NCBI GenBank assembly: GCA_013298845.1
Contig: JAAFJN010000016.1
Span: forward strand, 1 to 64,000
Length of the DNA stretch: 64,000 nt
Source of the DNA: Chitinophagales bacterium
GTDB lineage: Bacteria; Bacteroidota; Bacteroidia; Chitinophagales; Saprospiraceae
Direction of reading: 5' to 3'
Shown here: positions 51,818-60,649 of the stretch, one piece after another
How positions within the stretch are numbered: position 1 is the first letter of the stretch
Layout: each line of letters opens with the position of its first letter
Position numbers and translations under genes: made by a program
Notes under the pieces: generated by a model
The model's input: the letters and a program-made list of their open reading frames with translations, nothing else
Told to the model about the DNA's origin: nothing
Database searches by the model: none

Positions 51818-53431
51818 TTACCTCGTTTTCACAATTAAACGTTGCACCATACCCCGTTGCGAAAGGCCACGGAGTTGGTACACGCCCTCCGGCAAATGGC
51901 GCATATCTATTTCGGTAACGGCTTGGGCATCGGTGGAGGCCACGAGAGTACCCGTCATCGAAAACAATTCGTAGCGGTAAAATGCTCCTTCGGCGGGGGC
52001 CGAAATGCGCAGGGTATTTAGCACCGGGTTGGGGAAACACTCCAGCGTATTGGCCCATTGTTCGGTGCTGCCGGAAGTGCAAGCATTCAGGATTTCGATT
52101 TTTGAAGAACAACCAAATGCATTATCCAAAATAAAAGCCCCATTACCGCCATTGGTTAAATAAGTGCAGATTGGCTCAACGGCGCAATAAGACAACAAAG
52201 GATTGTTGGCGATTCGAAGAAATTGCACCACATTGTCCATGTTATTTAAGGCCGAAAGATTTTCGAGTTTGGCGTTGTTCATAATCTCTAATCGCGGCGT
52301 ACGTTGCAAACCATTTAAGCCATCCAGAGAAGCCAGTGACAGATTTTGAAAAATGGTCAGGTACACGCTAATTTCTTCCAGATTATCCAATCCTTTCAGG
52401 TTTTCCAAATTAGGATTCTGATAAATATCCGCCTGTCCTTTAATGATGAGCAGGCTATCTAACCCCTTAAACGATGTTATTTGCAGGTTGTCAAAAACCA
52501 AAAGATTATTAATAGACTTCAGTTGGTTTAAGCCGCTGAAATCCTGAAGTAAATTATTAAACCACAAAACCAGGTCATCGCCAATGGAATCCAGTTGGCC
52601 AATGCCGTTTAAAGATAACATATTTTTATTACCAGCCACATCCAATGTGCCGCCAATCCATTGAAGTGAATCCAGCCCCGATAAATCTCCCAGTAAATCA
52701 TTATTGTAAATCACAATGCTTCTTCCAGCGTGTTTCAGGCGTTTTAATCCCTTCAAATGAGGAATTTTCGGGTTGGCTATTATCCTGAAACCACCATCAA
52801 TATTCAACAGATTCCCCAAAAAATCCAGACTGCGGAGTTGGGTAGAACGGATACTAAACGTGCCGCCAAAATTACTGAATGCTCCAAATCCGGCAATTGT
52901 ATCAATGGGAACATCGTTTAAGTCAATGTCTCCTTTTACCGCTGTTAAACCGGAAAATGCATTGATGGAGTTTAGAGCTTGGTTAGAACTAAAACTCATT
53001 TTACCGTTTACGTATTGCAGGTTGTTAAACCCTTGAATATTTTGCAATAATGAATCGCTGTTAATTTTTAATGCGCCATTTATAGTATCCAGCGCGTTGA
53101 ACCCGTTCAGAAACGTCAGATTTTCACAATTGGTAATTCTTAAGTCCCCGCCAATGTATTTGAGGTTGGCAAAATCATTTATTTGCCCGGCTCTAATATC
53201 GTTGAGTATTAAAGAGCCTCCAATACGTTCTAACTGAAACAGAGGAGTGAAACTGATAATATTACCTTCCAACTCAACACTGCCTTCTATCTCTGTACAA
53301 TTGGGATAGTTAGCCGGAAATTCGTTTAATTCTACTTGAGAAGTAATTGTCAAAGAAGTGGGGCATTGCGCCGATAATAGCAACGGCGACATCAGGCAGC
53401 ACAGGGCCACCACGAAGTAAAGTTTGTTCAT
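51818..53431 (-). CDS. Receptor-L/leucine-rich-repeat secreted protein with T9SS sorting domain
   Basis: 537 residues, signal peptide 1-22 (LLLSAQ). Residues about 45-430 hold some 15 repeats of about 25 residues of the receptor-L type, e.g. LKYIGGDLRITNCENLTFLN, LQYVNGKMSFSSNQALNSIN, LQWIGGTLDVAGNKNMLSLN. A C-terminal type-A sorting domain follows (LECFPNPVLNTLRISAP, LPEGVYQLRGLSQRG). A surface binding protein is inferred. A TACATTTG box ends 2 nt before the ATG, so the mRNA is probably leaderless. Repeats differ at many positions, so the array is old. Confidence 0.87.
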   Translation of the reverse strand: MNKLYFVVALCCLMSPLLLSAQCPTSLTITSQVELNEFPANYPNCTEIEGSVELEGNIISFTPLFQLERIGGSLILNDIRAGQINDFANLKYIGGDLRITNCENLTFLNGFNALDTINGALKINSDSLLQNIQGFNNLQYVNGKMSFSSNQALNSINAFSGLTAVKGDIDLNDVPIDTIAGFGAFSNFGGTFSIRSTQLRSLDFLGNLLNIDGGFRIIANPKIPHLKGLKRLKHAGRSIVIYNNDLLGDLSGLDSLQWIGGTLDVAGNKNMLSLNGIGQLDSIGDDLVLWFNNLLQDFSGLNQLKSINNLLVFDNLQITSFKGLDSLLIIKGQADIYQNPNLENLKGLDNLEEISVYLTIFQNLSLASLDGLNGLQRTPRLEIMNNAKLENLSALNNMDNVVQFLRIANNPLLSYCAVEPICTYLTNGGNGAFILDNAFGCSSKIEILNACTSGSTEQWANTLECFPNPVLNTLRISAPAEGAFYRYELFSMTGTLVASTDAQAVTEIDMRHLPEGVYQLRGLSQRGMVQRLIVKTR

Positions 53432-53433
53432 GG

Positions 53434-53441
53434 CAAATGTA
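53434..53441 (-). promoter_or_regulatory. -7 box TACATTTG, 2 nt before the receptor-L gene start codon
   Basis: Exact TAnnTTTG followed by CC and ATG; the closest spacing in the window. Confidence 0.55.
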
Positions 53442-53480
53442 CTAAGATGTTGATTGTTAACTATTTGTATAAACTTTTGG

Positions 53481-53897
53481 TCATTCCACTATACTATCCC
53501 GGAGCCCCACCGGAGCCGTTGCGCGTTTCAAAAATAACCAAAATGGAAGCCCCCGGGTCGTAAACTCTAATTCAAGTGTAGAGTCACTCCAGTTTTTCAG
53601 GGTGTAATTCATGGGCGGTGTTCCGAACCGCAATGTAGAGTCATTACTGAGTTCAAAAGGGGAAACCCATTCCGCCGCAGATTCGTACAGCGGCAGATTC
53701 GAGCGCATATTACCGTCTTGGGCGAACACAAAATAAGTACCCTCGAGCAGTTGGGTCTTACGTTCGTTGCGTTTGGCCGCCTGTACGACCCATTCCCCCA
53801 CGACCGTGGCTATGGTCGCTTTGGGAGGTTCTGGCTGACAACCAACGACAAGCATCAAACTTAATACAAAAAGAAGAACGAAGGGGCTGTGTTTCAT
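53481..53897 (-). CDS. Small lipoprotein, lipocalin-like
   Basis: 138 residues from the second ATG (53897; the first, at 53900, is equally possible). Lipobox VVGC (Cys about 20), then a short beta-rich domain opening with VVGEWVVQAAKRNERKTQLLEGTYFVF and DGNMRSNLPLY, the usual lipocalin-like layout, with an unusual early Trp pair. Function unknown. The gap to cas6 upstream is 9-12 nt, so the two are probably co-transcribed, an odd pairing. Confidence 0.65.
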   Translation of the reverse strand: MKHSPFVLLFVLSLMLVVGCQPEPPKATIATVVGEWVVQAAKRNERKTQLLEGTYFVFAQDGNMRSNLPLYESAAEWVSPFELSNDSTLRFGTPPMNYTLKNWSDSTLELEFTTRGLPFWLFLKRATAPVGLRDSIVE

Positions 53898-53909
53898 CAT
53901 GTATATGGA

Positions 53910-54803
53910 CTAATATTGTTGTCGTGGTCGCTGCGGTGGCCTTTGTTGGGAGTAGTCGCGTTGTTCACTTTTCCCGCCGCCGCTGTGGCGCTTCTCCGGC
54001 TTGGCATCTTCTTCTCTAAAATCAACAAAACCAAACCCGAGGTAAGGAAACTCGCCCAAACCACCGTAATAAATGTACTCCATTACTTCCACTGGCATAT
54101 TTAACTCAAGGTCAAATACAAAACCGCGCAACTGCGTTAAACCCTCATAATTGTGTTTGAGGTGAATTAACCGCGATTTGGCCTGACCAATCAGGCGATA
54201 ATGCATCGGGAATGAAGGGTCAAGTAATTTCAAACCGGCTAAGGATTTATAGCGGTGTGCTGCCTTAAACCGGCGTATAATGTGGGTGAAAAAACTAATG
54301 TCGTAGGTCTCAGAATCCGGCAAAATATAGGGACTCGGAACCGGAATATCTTCGGTGTTGGTCACCGAAATGGGCGAAACAGCCTTAAACTGATGCGTTT
54401 CTTTAAATTGTGGCCGGGGGAGAATTTGCCAGTGTTTTACCTCAAAATAAGCAGGCCGACCTTCGAGCATACCCAATTGAAGCGGCGTTTGACGAAACAG
54501 GCTCACCACCTGCTGCTCAAAACTGGCGTCTAAATAAATGGAAATGGCAATTTTAACCTGGTTACCCAATAGCCGAAACTCTTGGCGTACCTGATCCATT
54601 TCGTAAGGAAAAATGGCCAACGGGCTAAACGTAAATTGTTTATAACCTTGGGTGGTTACATTAAATCCTTTTTCCTGTAAGTGGGCAACTAATTCGCTGC
54701 CTGATTTAGCCAGTGCGGTGAAAATCCAGTTGGATATTTCAGACTGGTAGTTGATCGGAATTATGGTACCTTTCTGACAGGAAAGGATAAATTGGATGCG
54801 CAT
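53910..54803 (-). CDS. cas6: Orphan CRISPR-associated endoribonuclease Cas6
   Basis: 297 residues. Typical Cas6 start MRIQFILSCQKGTIIPINYQ plus the first RAMP ferredoxin fold, the FTFSPLAIFPYEM segment, and a second RAMP fold ending in the glycine-rich loop GGLGEFPYLGFGFV (about 252-265). A His useful for catalysis may be among those at about 20-60 or 145-185, but I cannot fix it. Cas6 cuts CRISPR precursor RNA in the repeat. The last 33 residues are a low-complexity Arg/Gly/Gln/Pro-rich tail, not usual for Cas6. No CRISPR array or other cas gene occurs in the window. Confidence 0.85.
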   Translation of the reverse strand: MRIQFILSCQKGTIIPINYQSEISNWIFTALAKSGSELVAHLQEKGFNVTTQGYKQFTFSPLAIFPYEMDQVRQEFRLLGNQVKIAISIYLDASFEQQVVSLFRQTPLQLGMLEGRPAYFEVKHWQILPRPQFKETHQFKAVSPISVTNTEDIPVPSPYILPDSETYDISFFTHIIRRFKAAHRYKSLAGLKLLDPSFPMHYRLIGQAKSRLIHLKHNYEGLTQLRGFVFDLELNMPVEVMEYIYYGGLGEFPYLGFGFVDFREEDAKPEKRHSGGGKSEQRDYSQQRPPQRPRQQY

Positions 54804-54953
54804 TGTGAGGGCTTGTTTGATTAAAAGCAGATTAAAATCCGGTATGTTGTTGAGTTAACCCATGCAATAACTAAATACCACACGGGGAAATAAACCGCAA
54901 AATTAGCGTAAGTTTGGAAAAAAGCAAATATAATTAACAAAAATGAGTGCACA

Positions 54954-57047
54954 CTACCGTATTATCGTAATATCGCCCTCTAAATGCCGTTTTTCACCAT
55001 CACTTAATAGCACTTCGGCCGACCAAATGTACACCCCCACCTCGGCCCATTTGCCCCGGTACCGACCATCCCAGCCGTCCACGTCGTTGTTGGGAAAAAA
55101 GTCGCGTTTCCGATAAATTAATTCGCCCCAACGGTCGGCAATTTGCAACTCCAAAATCCGCTCCACCCCATCGTTCGTATACAACGTAAAATAGTCGTTT
55201 ACCCCGTCTAAATCGGGCGAAAACGCCGTGGGTGCGTAAATAAGCACCTCCCGCCGCATGCGCACCAATATAGCGTCGGTGGCCGAGCAACCGTTGCCGT
55301 CCGTTACCGTTACCGCGTACACGCCCGGGGTCGTTACCTGAATCGTGGGCGTTTGGGCACCGGTACTCCATTGGTACGTCCATTCGGGGTTGTTTTGCCC
55401 CAAAATCAGGGTATTATTGGCCAAAATCAGCGTATCCGACGGGCCGATGTTGATGACCGGTGGTTGTGGCAAACTCACGTTGGCTGTGTCGAGGGCAATG
55501 CAACCCAATTCATTAATCACCTTTACCGAATATTCCCCCGAGGTTCCCGGCTCCACTTCAATGGAGGCCGTGGTGGCCCCCGTGTTCCAAAGGTACAAAC
55601 AATCGGCGCAATCGGTCGTCAGCGCCGTTAATAAAGCGGGTTCTCCGGCGCAATAATTGGCAATTGGTGTGTTATCAATCGCAACGGTGGTGTTGCAAAG
55701 GGTTGTAACCACCCAAAAATCATTGACGCCAAACGACGCGTCGCTTTTTTCAAAACCGGCGTTGCTTTGCGAATGCCCGCCCAGCACCATCGCGCCGTTG
55801 GGCATAAGATCAATGCGGGTTAGTGCGTCAATGTCGCCGCCGCCCACGGTTTTTTGCCAAAGTTGGTTGCCCAAGGTGTCTATCCCGATGAGCCAAAAAT
55901 CGTATCCGCCCCGCAAAGGCGTGGTTTTATTGCCCGAAATGCCGGAATCGGTTACCCCGCCGATGCAAATATCGCGGCGTTCGTTTTCCTGCAAATAATA
56001 CAAATCGTCGAGGCCATTGCCGCCAAAACTCCATTCGTTGCGTTTTTGGCCGTTGGCATCCAGTTCCAACAACCAATAATCGCTGTCGCCGCCGTAAAAA
56101 GGGGCGTTTTTGCCATTATTAATGGCCGTCGGGGGCGCAATACCCGAAGCCGAGCGACCACCCAAAAATATTTTTCCACCCGAAGTCACCAGCAAGGCGT
56201 ACGCAAAATCGTCGTTGGTGCCGCCGTGCCGTCGGTTCCATACCACCTGCCGCGACGTCGGGTCAAATTCCAAAATCCAGTAGTCTTTGGCCCCGCGCGC
56301 AAAATCGGGACCAACTTCGCCCGTGTTGCGCTGCGACACCGTTCCGCCCGAAGCCAGGATATTCCCCGAAGGCAACAAGGCCAAATCGTGAATTTGGTCT
56401 TCGGCGTTACCGCCAATGGTTTTATCCCACAGTTTATTCCCGTTTGCATCCATCCCGATGAGCCAAAAATCCAGTTCCCCGCGCGACATTTCGCTTTTAT
56501 CCCCGCCCGCGTTGGAATTGGAATGGCACCCGAGGATAAAACTGCCGTCGGGCATTTCGAGGATGGAAAAAAGTTCGTCGCGGCCCGTTCCACCAAAAGT
56601 ACGGTCCCAAATTTTGTTACCCGCCGTATCTAACCGAATCACCCACACGTCCATGCCGCCCCGGCTGGGTTGTGATTTATCGCCCAAAGCATCCGAATAA
56701 GAGTAGCCGCCGGCCAAAAGCCCGCCGTCGCTGGTAACCATCAGGGTCCAAAGCCGGTCGTTGCGGTTGGCATCCAGCATTTTATGCCACAATACCTGCC
56801 CTTCAAAATTGGTTTTGGTAAACAATACATTCCACGAAGTATCGCCCGGCTGGCCAAAATTAAGCGCCGAACGCGAAGAACCGCCGATATAAATGGCATT
56901 TTGGTGTACTTTTAAGCCGTTGAGTTCTTCGTAGCTAATGCCGCCAAACGTCAAATCCCAGTCCAAAGCGGGCTGGGCCGCCAGAAACTGCGCACTATGT
57001 ACCAGAAGTAAAAAAGGTAACAGGAATCGGTTATTTTTATTGGGCAT
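54954..57047 (-). CDS. Secreted propeller-type T9SS cargo protein with gliding-motility C-terminal domain
   Basis: 697 residues from the ATG at 57047 (signal peptide ending FLAAQ; the frame extends 25 codons upstream across the promoter). Residues about 25-450 are six or seven repeats like WDRTFGGTGRDELFSILEMP...DFWLIGMDANGNKLW, i.e. tandem propeller blades with GG-D-Y/F-W motifs. Two Ig-like SprB modules follow (about 455-605) and a type-B sorting domain (YAPTAFSPDLDGVNDYF, IADRWGELIY, GRYRGKWAEVGVYIW). Exported by T9SS and probably displayed on the surface. The role is unknown. Confidence 0.87.
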   Translation of the reverse strand: MPNKNNRFLLPFLLLVHSAQFLAAQPALDWDLTFGGISYEELNGLKVHQNAIYIGGSSRSALNFGQPGDTSWNVLFTKTNFEGQVLWHKMLDANRNDRLWTLMVTSDGGLLAGGYSYSDALGDKSQPSRGGMDVWVIRLDTAGNKIWDRTFGGTGRDELFSILEMPDGSFILGCHSNSNAGGDKSEMSRGELDFWLIGMDANGNKLWDKTIGGNAEDQIHDLALLPSGNILASGGTVSQRNTGEVGPDFARGAKDYWILEFDPTSRQVVWNRRHGGTNDDFAYALLVTSGGKIFLGGRSASGIAPPTAINNGKNAPFYGGDSDYWLLELDANGQKRNEWSFGGNGLDDLYYLQENERRDICIGGVTDSGISGNKTTPLRGGYDFWLIGIDTLGNQLWQKTVGGGDIDALTRIDLMPNGAMVLGGHSQSNAGFEKSDASFGVNDFWVVTTLCNTTVAIDNTPIANYCAGEPALLTALTTDCADCLYLWNTGATTASIEVEPGTSGEYSVKVINELGCIALDTANVSLPQPPVINIGPSDTLILANNTLILGQNNPEWTYQWSTGAQTPTIQVTTPGVYAVTVTDGNGCSATDAILVRMRREVLIYAPTAFSPDLDGVNDYFTLYTNDGVERILELQIADRWGELIYRKRDFFPNNDVDGWDGRYRGKWAEVGVYIWSAEVLLSDGEKRHLEGDITIIR

Positions 57048-57077
57048 AAGTTGGATTGGCGTACGCCATCTATACAG

Positions 57078-57085
57078 CAAAAATA
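57078..57085 (-). promoter_or_regulatory. -7 box TATTTTTG of the propeller-type T9SS gene
   Basis: Exact TAnnTTTG on the minus strand, about 30 nt before the ATG at 57047, which supports that start over upstream ones. Confidence 0.5.
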
Positions 57086-57153
57086 AGGCCGAATTATGGC
57101 TTTTGAGCCAACTATTTGGCAAACACGGTTGTTTTTTTCATCAAACTGTAGAA

Positions 57154-57762
57154 ATGAAAGATATATTTCACCAAATCGCCGATTTATTCACCCAAAACCA
57201 GTCTAACGTGACGGCTGCCTGGCAGTTATTGGAAAAAGCCTACACCCAACCGGGCCGCCATTACCACAACCTGCACCACATCGAACAGATGGTGAACGGG
57301 GCACACGAACGGCTGGTGGCCACCGAACAACCGGCATTGTTTATGGCTATTTTTTACCACGATGCCGTTTACCGCGCCTTGTCTTCCGAGAACGAAGAAA
57401 AAAGTGCCCTTTTGGCCCAACAAGCATTGCACGCACTGCAATTTCCCAACGAAATAATTGACCATTGTGCACAACTGATTCTCGCCACCAAACGGCACTT
57501 ACCAATTGATTACCCCCACGCCGGACTTTTGCTGGATTTGGACCTGGCTATTTTGGGCAGTTCGTGGGAGCATTACCTCGAATATACCCACCAAATTCGG
57601 CGTGAATACGCGATTTTCCCCAATATTTTATACAAACCGGGGCGTAAAAAAGTGTTGGAAAAATTTTTGGAACGACCTTTTATTTATCAAACCAATGCCT
57701 TCCGGCGAGATTTTGAACAAATAGCCCGCGCGAACATTCAGGCGGAAATTGAGTTATTGTAA
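57154..57762 (+). CDS. HD-superfamily metal-dependent hydrolase-like protein
   Basis: 202 residues from the ATG at 57154 (the open frame upstream runs antisense through the T9SS gene). RHYHNLHHIEQM at 35-46 supplies the first metal His, FYHDAVY with HD at 69-70 the central pair, then ENEEKSALLAQQAL and ATKRH near 115 with a late LDLDLAILGSS Asp. This matches the small HD-type proteins described as predicted metal-dependent phosphohydrolases. Substrate unknown, cytoplasmic. It shares a divergent promoter zone with the T9SS gene. Confidence 0.85.
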   Translation: MKDIFHQIADLFTQNQSNVTAAWQLLEKAYTQPGRHYHNLHHIEQMVNGAHERLVATEQPALFMAIFYHDAVYRALSSENEEKSALLAQQALHALQFPNEIIDHCAQLILATKRHLPIDYPHAGLLLDLDLAILGSSWEHYLEYTHQIRREYAIFPNILYKPGRKKVLEKFLERPFIYQTNAFRRDFEQIARANIQAEIELL

Positions 57763-57780
57763 GCATTAGACTAAAAATAA

Positions 57781-57813
57781 TTTTAGGTCAATCTAAAAAT
57801 ATTATTACCTTTG
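57781..57813 (+). promoter_or_regulatory. DtxR/MntR-like operator overlapping a TACCTTTG promoter
   Basis: TTTTAGGTCAATCTAAAA (57781-57798) is an inverted repeat; its centre TTAGG-TCAA-TCTAA differs in one base from the DtxR-type box TTAGG-n4-CCTAA. The -7 box TACCTTTG follows at 57806-57813, so the operator covers the -33 zone. A half-site TTTTAG/CTAAAA also occurs just upstream. Iron or manganese repression of the receptor is inferred. Confidence 0.5.
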
Positions 57814-57843
57814 TTGAAAAATAGCATTACGCGCCATTGGGCT

Positions 57844-60066
57844 ATGAGAAATAACCGATTTTACACCTTTTTTCTAATTTTTTGGGGCATTTCTCTGCAA
57901 CTTTCGGCGCAGGGACAATCCACCATCCGCGTCGCGGACGCGCTCACCCGCGAACCATTGGCCGGGGCAACCATTCGCCTCGGGGCGCAGGGCGGCGGCT
58001 ACACGGATACCGCCGGAGTGTTTGTGCTGCCACAACCAGTTACCGCCGAAATAACCATTAGTTACCCCGGCTATACCACCTGGACGGGCGCTTTTTCGCC
58101 CCAGGTACTGCTGGAACCCGCCGATCAGTCATTGGCCGCCGTGGTGATTTCCGCCACCATGAAAGAAATCACCAAAGAAGCATCGCCCATTCCGGTGGAA
58201 GTGTATTCGCCGCGTTTTTTCCAAAAAAATGCCACCGCGACCTTTTTTGACGCCATGAACAGCGTCAACGGGGTGCGACCCCAAATCACCTGTAACGTGT
58301 GCAATACGGGCAGCATCCAGATCAACGGGTTGGCCGGACCGTACACGATGGTGACCATTGACGGGATGCCCATTGTGAGCGGATTATCAACGGTGTACGG
58401 CCTGAGCGGGATTCCCAACGGCATCGTGGAGCGCATTGAGGTGGTCAAAGGCCCGGCATCTACCCTGTATGGCTCCGAAGCCGTGGGCGGCATGATTAAT
58501 ATTGTGACCAAAAATGCCCTGAACGCGCCAACGCTATACGCCGATGTGTTCGCCACTTCGGCGGCGGAGTACAACGTTGATGTGTCGGTGGCGGGCCGCC
58601 TCAAAAAGGCTTACACGATGGTGGGCGCGAATTTTTTTAATTTTCAAAAACGCCTCGACATCAACAACGATAACTTTACGGATATGACCCTGCAACGGCG
58701 GTTTTCGGCGTTTAACAAATGGCATTTTGACCGTAAAAAAGACCGCGTGGCTTCGTTGGCGCTGCGCTACGTGGACGAGGAACGCTGGGGAGGCGAATTG
58801 AATTGGTCACCCGAATGGCGCGGCACCGACAGCATTTACGGCGAAAGCATTTTTACGCGCCGGGTGGAAGTATTGGGTCGTTATCAACTCCCCTGGGATG
58901 CCCAAAAAGTAATGCTGGATGTATCCTGGAACCGCCATTTTCAGGATTCCTACTACGGCATTACCCCTTATATTGCTTCGCAACAGGTGGGTTTTGCGCA
59001 ACTGAGCGCACCGGTGAGCGTAAACGCCCGGCACGATGTGTTGTTGGGGGCGGCATACCGATTTACCGTTTACAACGACAACACGCCGGCCACCAGCACC
59101 GCCGATGGTTTGCGCGATTTGCCCAATGTCACCACTTTGCCGGGGCTTTTTGTGCAGGATGAATTCAAAATTAACCAGCGCAATACCTTGTTATCGGGTT
59201 TGCGATACGACTACAACTCGGCCCACGGGCATATTCTGACGCCGCGCCTGAGTTGGAAATGGGCCGAAGATGCCCAACATATTTTGCGAGTAACGGCCGG
59301 ATCGGGGTACCGGGTGGCCAATATTTTCACCGAAGACCACGCGGCCCTCACGGGTGCGCGCACGGTGGTGGTGGAAGAAAATTTGCGCCCCGAACGTTCC
59401 TGGAACACCAATATCAACTACGTAACCCGGTTTTTCCCGGCGCGAGCGGGGTACATTGGCCTCGATGCCAGCGCGTTTTTTACGCGTTTTTCGAACCAAA
59501 TTGTCCCGGATTACCTCACCGACCCCGATAAAATTATATTTGCCAACTTGGATGGTTACGGTATTTCGGGCGGCGTATCGGTAAACACGGATTTTAATTT
59601 TACCAATGGCATCAAAATTATGCTGGGGGCAACGGCCATGCAGGTGTACCGCGTGGAAGGTGGCGAGCGTTTACCACAATTGTTCGCGCCGCCGTTATCG
59701 GGCACCTGGACGGCCACTTTTCCGGTCAAAAAATGGGGACTTAGCCTCGATTATACGGGTAACGTAAACGCCCCGATGCACTTGCCGGTTTTCCCCAACG
59801 ACGAACGCCCGGCCAAATCGCCGTGGTACGCCATTCACAACGTACAGGTCACCAAAGAAATCATCCACGACGTGGAGTTGTACTTTGGGGTAAAAAACCT
59901 GTTTGGCTTTTATCCCAAAGGCAATATTATTTTGCGGGCATTTGACCCATTTGACAAAAACGTACACCTCAATAACCCGAATAACTTTACATTTGATCCG
60001 ACCTACGCTTACGCGCCGATGCAACGGCAACGTTTGTTGGTGGGTATTCGCTGGAATGTGCATTAA
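57844..60066 (+). CDS. TonB-dependent receptor, probably metal-regulated
   Basis: 740 residues from the ATG at 57844 (signal peptide to QLSAQ). Short carboxypeptidase-like domain about 25-100, plug about 110-225 (TCNVCNTGSIQINGLAGPYT, VKGPASTLYGSEAVGGMIN), barrel ending RLLVGIRWNV. The TLYGSEAVGG plug ending and long barrel resemble siderophore, cobalamin or metal-ion receptors rather than SusC types. The two Cys in the plug (about 149 and 152, CNVC) are a feature of this subfamily that may bind a metal. A DtxR-like box in its promoter and the overlap with a small periplasmic protein suggest a metal uptake unit. Confidence 0.88.
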   Translation: MRNNRFYTFFLIFWGISLQLSAQGQSTIRVADALTREPLAGATIRLGAQGGGYTDTAGVFVLPQPVTAEITISYPGYTTWTGAFSPQVLLEPADQSLAAVVISATMKEITKEASPIPVEVYSPRFFQKNATATFFDAMNSVNGVRPQITCNVCNTGSIQINGLAGPYTMVTIDGMPIVSGLSTVYGLSGIPNGIVERIEVVKGPASTLYGSEAVGGMINIVTKNALNAPTLYADVFATSAAEYNVDVSVAGRLKKAYTMVGANFFNFQKRLDINNDNFTDMTLQRRFSAFNKWHFDRKKDRVASLALRYVDEERWGGELNWSPEWRGTDSIYGESIFTRRVEVLGRYQLPWDAQKVMLDVSWNRHFQDSYYGITPYIASQQVGFAQLSAPVSVNARHDVLLGAAYRFTVYNDNTPATSTADGLRDLPNVTTLPGLFVQDEFKINQRNTLLSGLRYDYNSAHGHILTPRLSWKWAEDAQHILRVTAGSGYRVANIFTEDHAALTGARTVVVEENLRPERSWNTNINYVTRFFPARAGYIGLDASAFFTRFSNQIVPDYLTDPDKIIFANLDGYGISGGVSVNTDFNFTNGIKIMLGATAMQVYRVEGGERLPQLFAPPLSGTWTATFPVKKWGLSLDYTGNVNAPMHLPVFPNDERPAKSPWYAIHNVQVTKEIIHDVELYFGVKNLFGFYPKGNIILRAFDPFDKNVHLNNPNNFTFDPTYAYAPMQRQRLLVGIRWNVH

Positions 60067-60404
60067 TGATGATAAAATACTGTTTTGTTTGGCTCCTGTT
60101 AGCCGCTCCGTTGGTGTCTTGGGCGCAACCGACGGCCCCGACCCGGCCGGTTTTCCGTTCGTCGGAGTTATTGTTATTGCGTTATGAGGCGGTGCGGGCC
60201 GTTCGTCCGGCGACATTGCCCATTTTTACGGGTTTAAAATTGGAAAAAAGTCCGGCGCTACACCCGATTTTTTTGCCGGAATGGCGTTCGGTGGATTTGC
60301 CGATTTTTTGCCGAATAGAACACGAAATGGGCAAAAAAATGCCCTTAATGGTAAAATTCAGATTGGGTTCGGTGGAATACGTGGATGCCTTGGAGGGAAA
60401 ATAA
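60066..60404 (+). CDS. Small secreted protein overlapping the metal-regulated TonB receptor
   Basis: 112 residues, start codon overlapping the receptor's stop (TAATG). Signal peptide of about 21 residues (APLVSWAQ); the rest is rich in Pro, Arg and hydrophobic residues (LPIFTGLKLEKSPALHPIFLPEWRSVDLPIFCRIEHEMGK) with one Cys. It lacks a known domain. The tight coupling means it is co-translated with the receptor and probably works with it at the outer membrane. Confidence 0.7.
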   Translation: MMIKYCFVWLLLAAPLVSWAQPTAPTRPVFRSSELLLLRYEAVRAVRPATLPIFTGLKLEKSPALHPIFLPEWRSVDLPIFCRIEHEMGKKMPLMVKFRLGSVEYVDALEGK

Positions 60405-60649
60405 TTTTTGAAAAATGCGAAGCGGCCATTTTTTGACATAAATAGGAAAATTCGTACCCAACAATTTCGTTAGCAATGAGTTTGATAAAATAAAAAATAG
60501 TTTACAGCACATTGTAGGATATTTTTCCCAAATTTGTGCCTACAGTTTTCTCATCGCTTTTCCCTTTACAGTGCTACAAAATGAATGGCCTGAATATTAC
60601 CCGTTTATTACATCAGGCAGAAGAGGGACGAGCATAACCAGAACGGATT

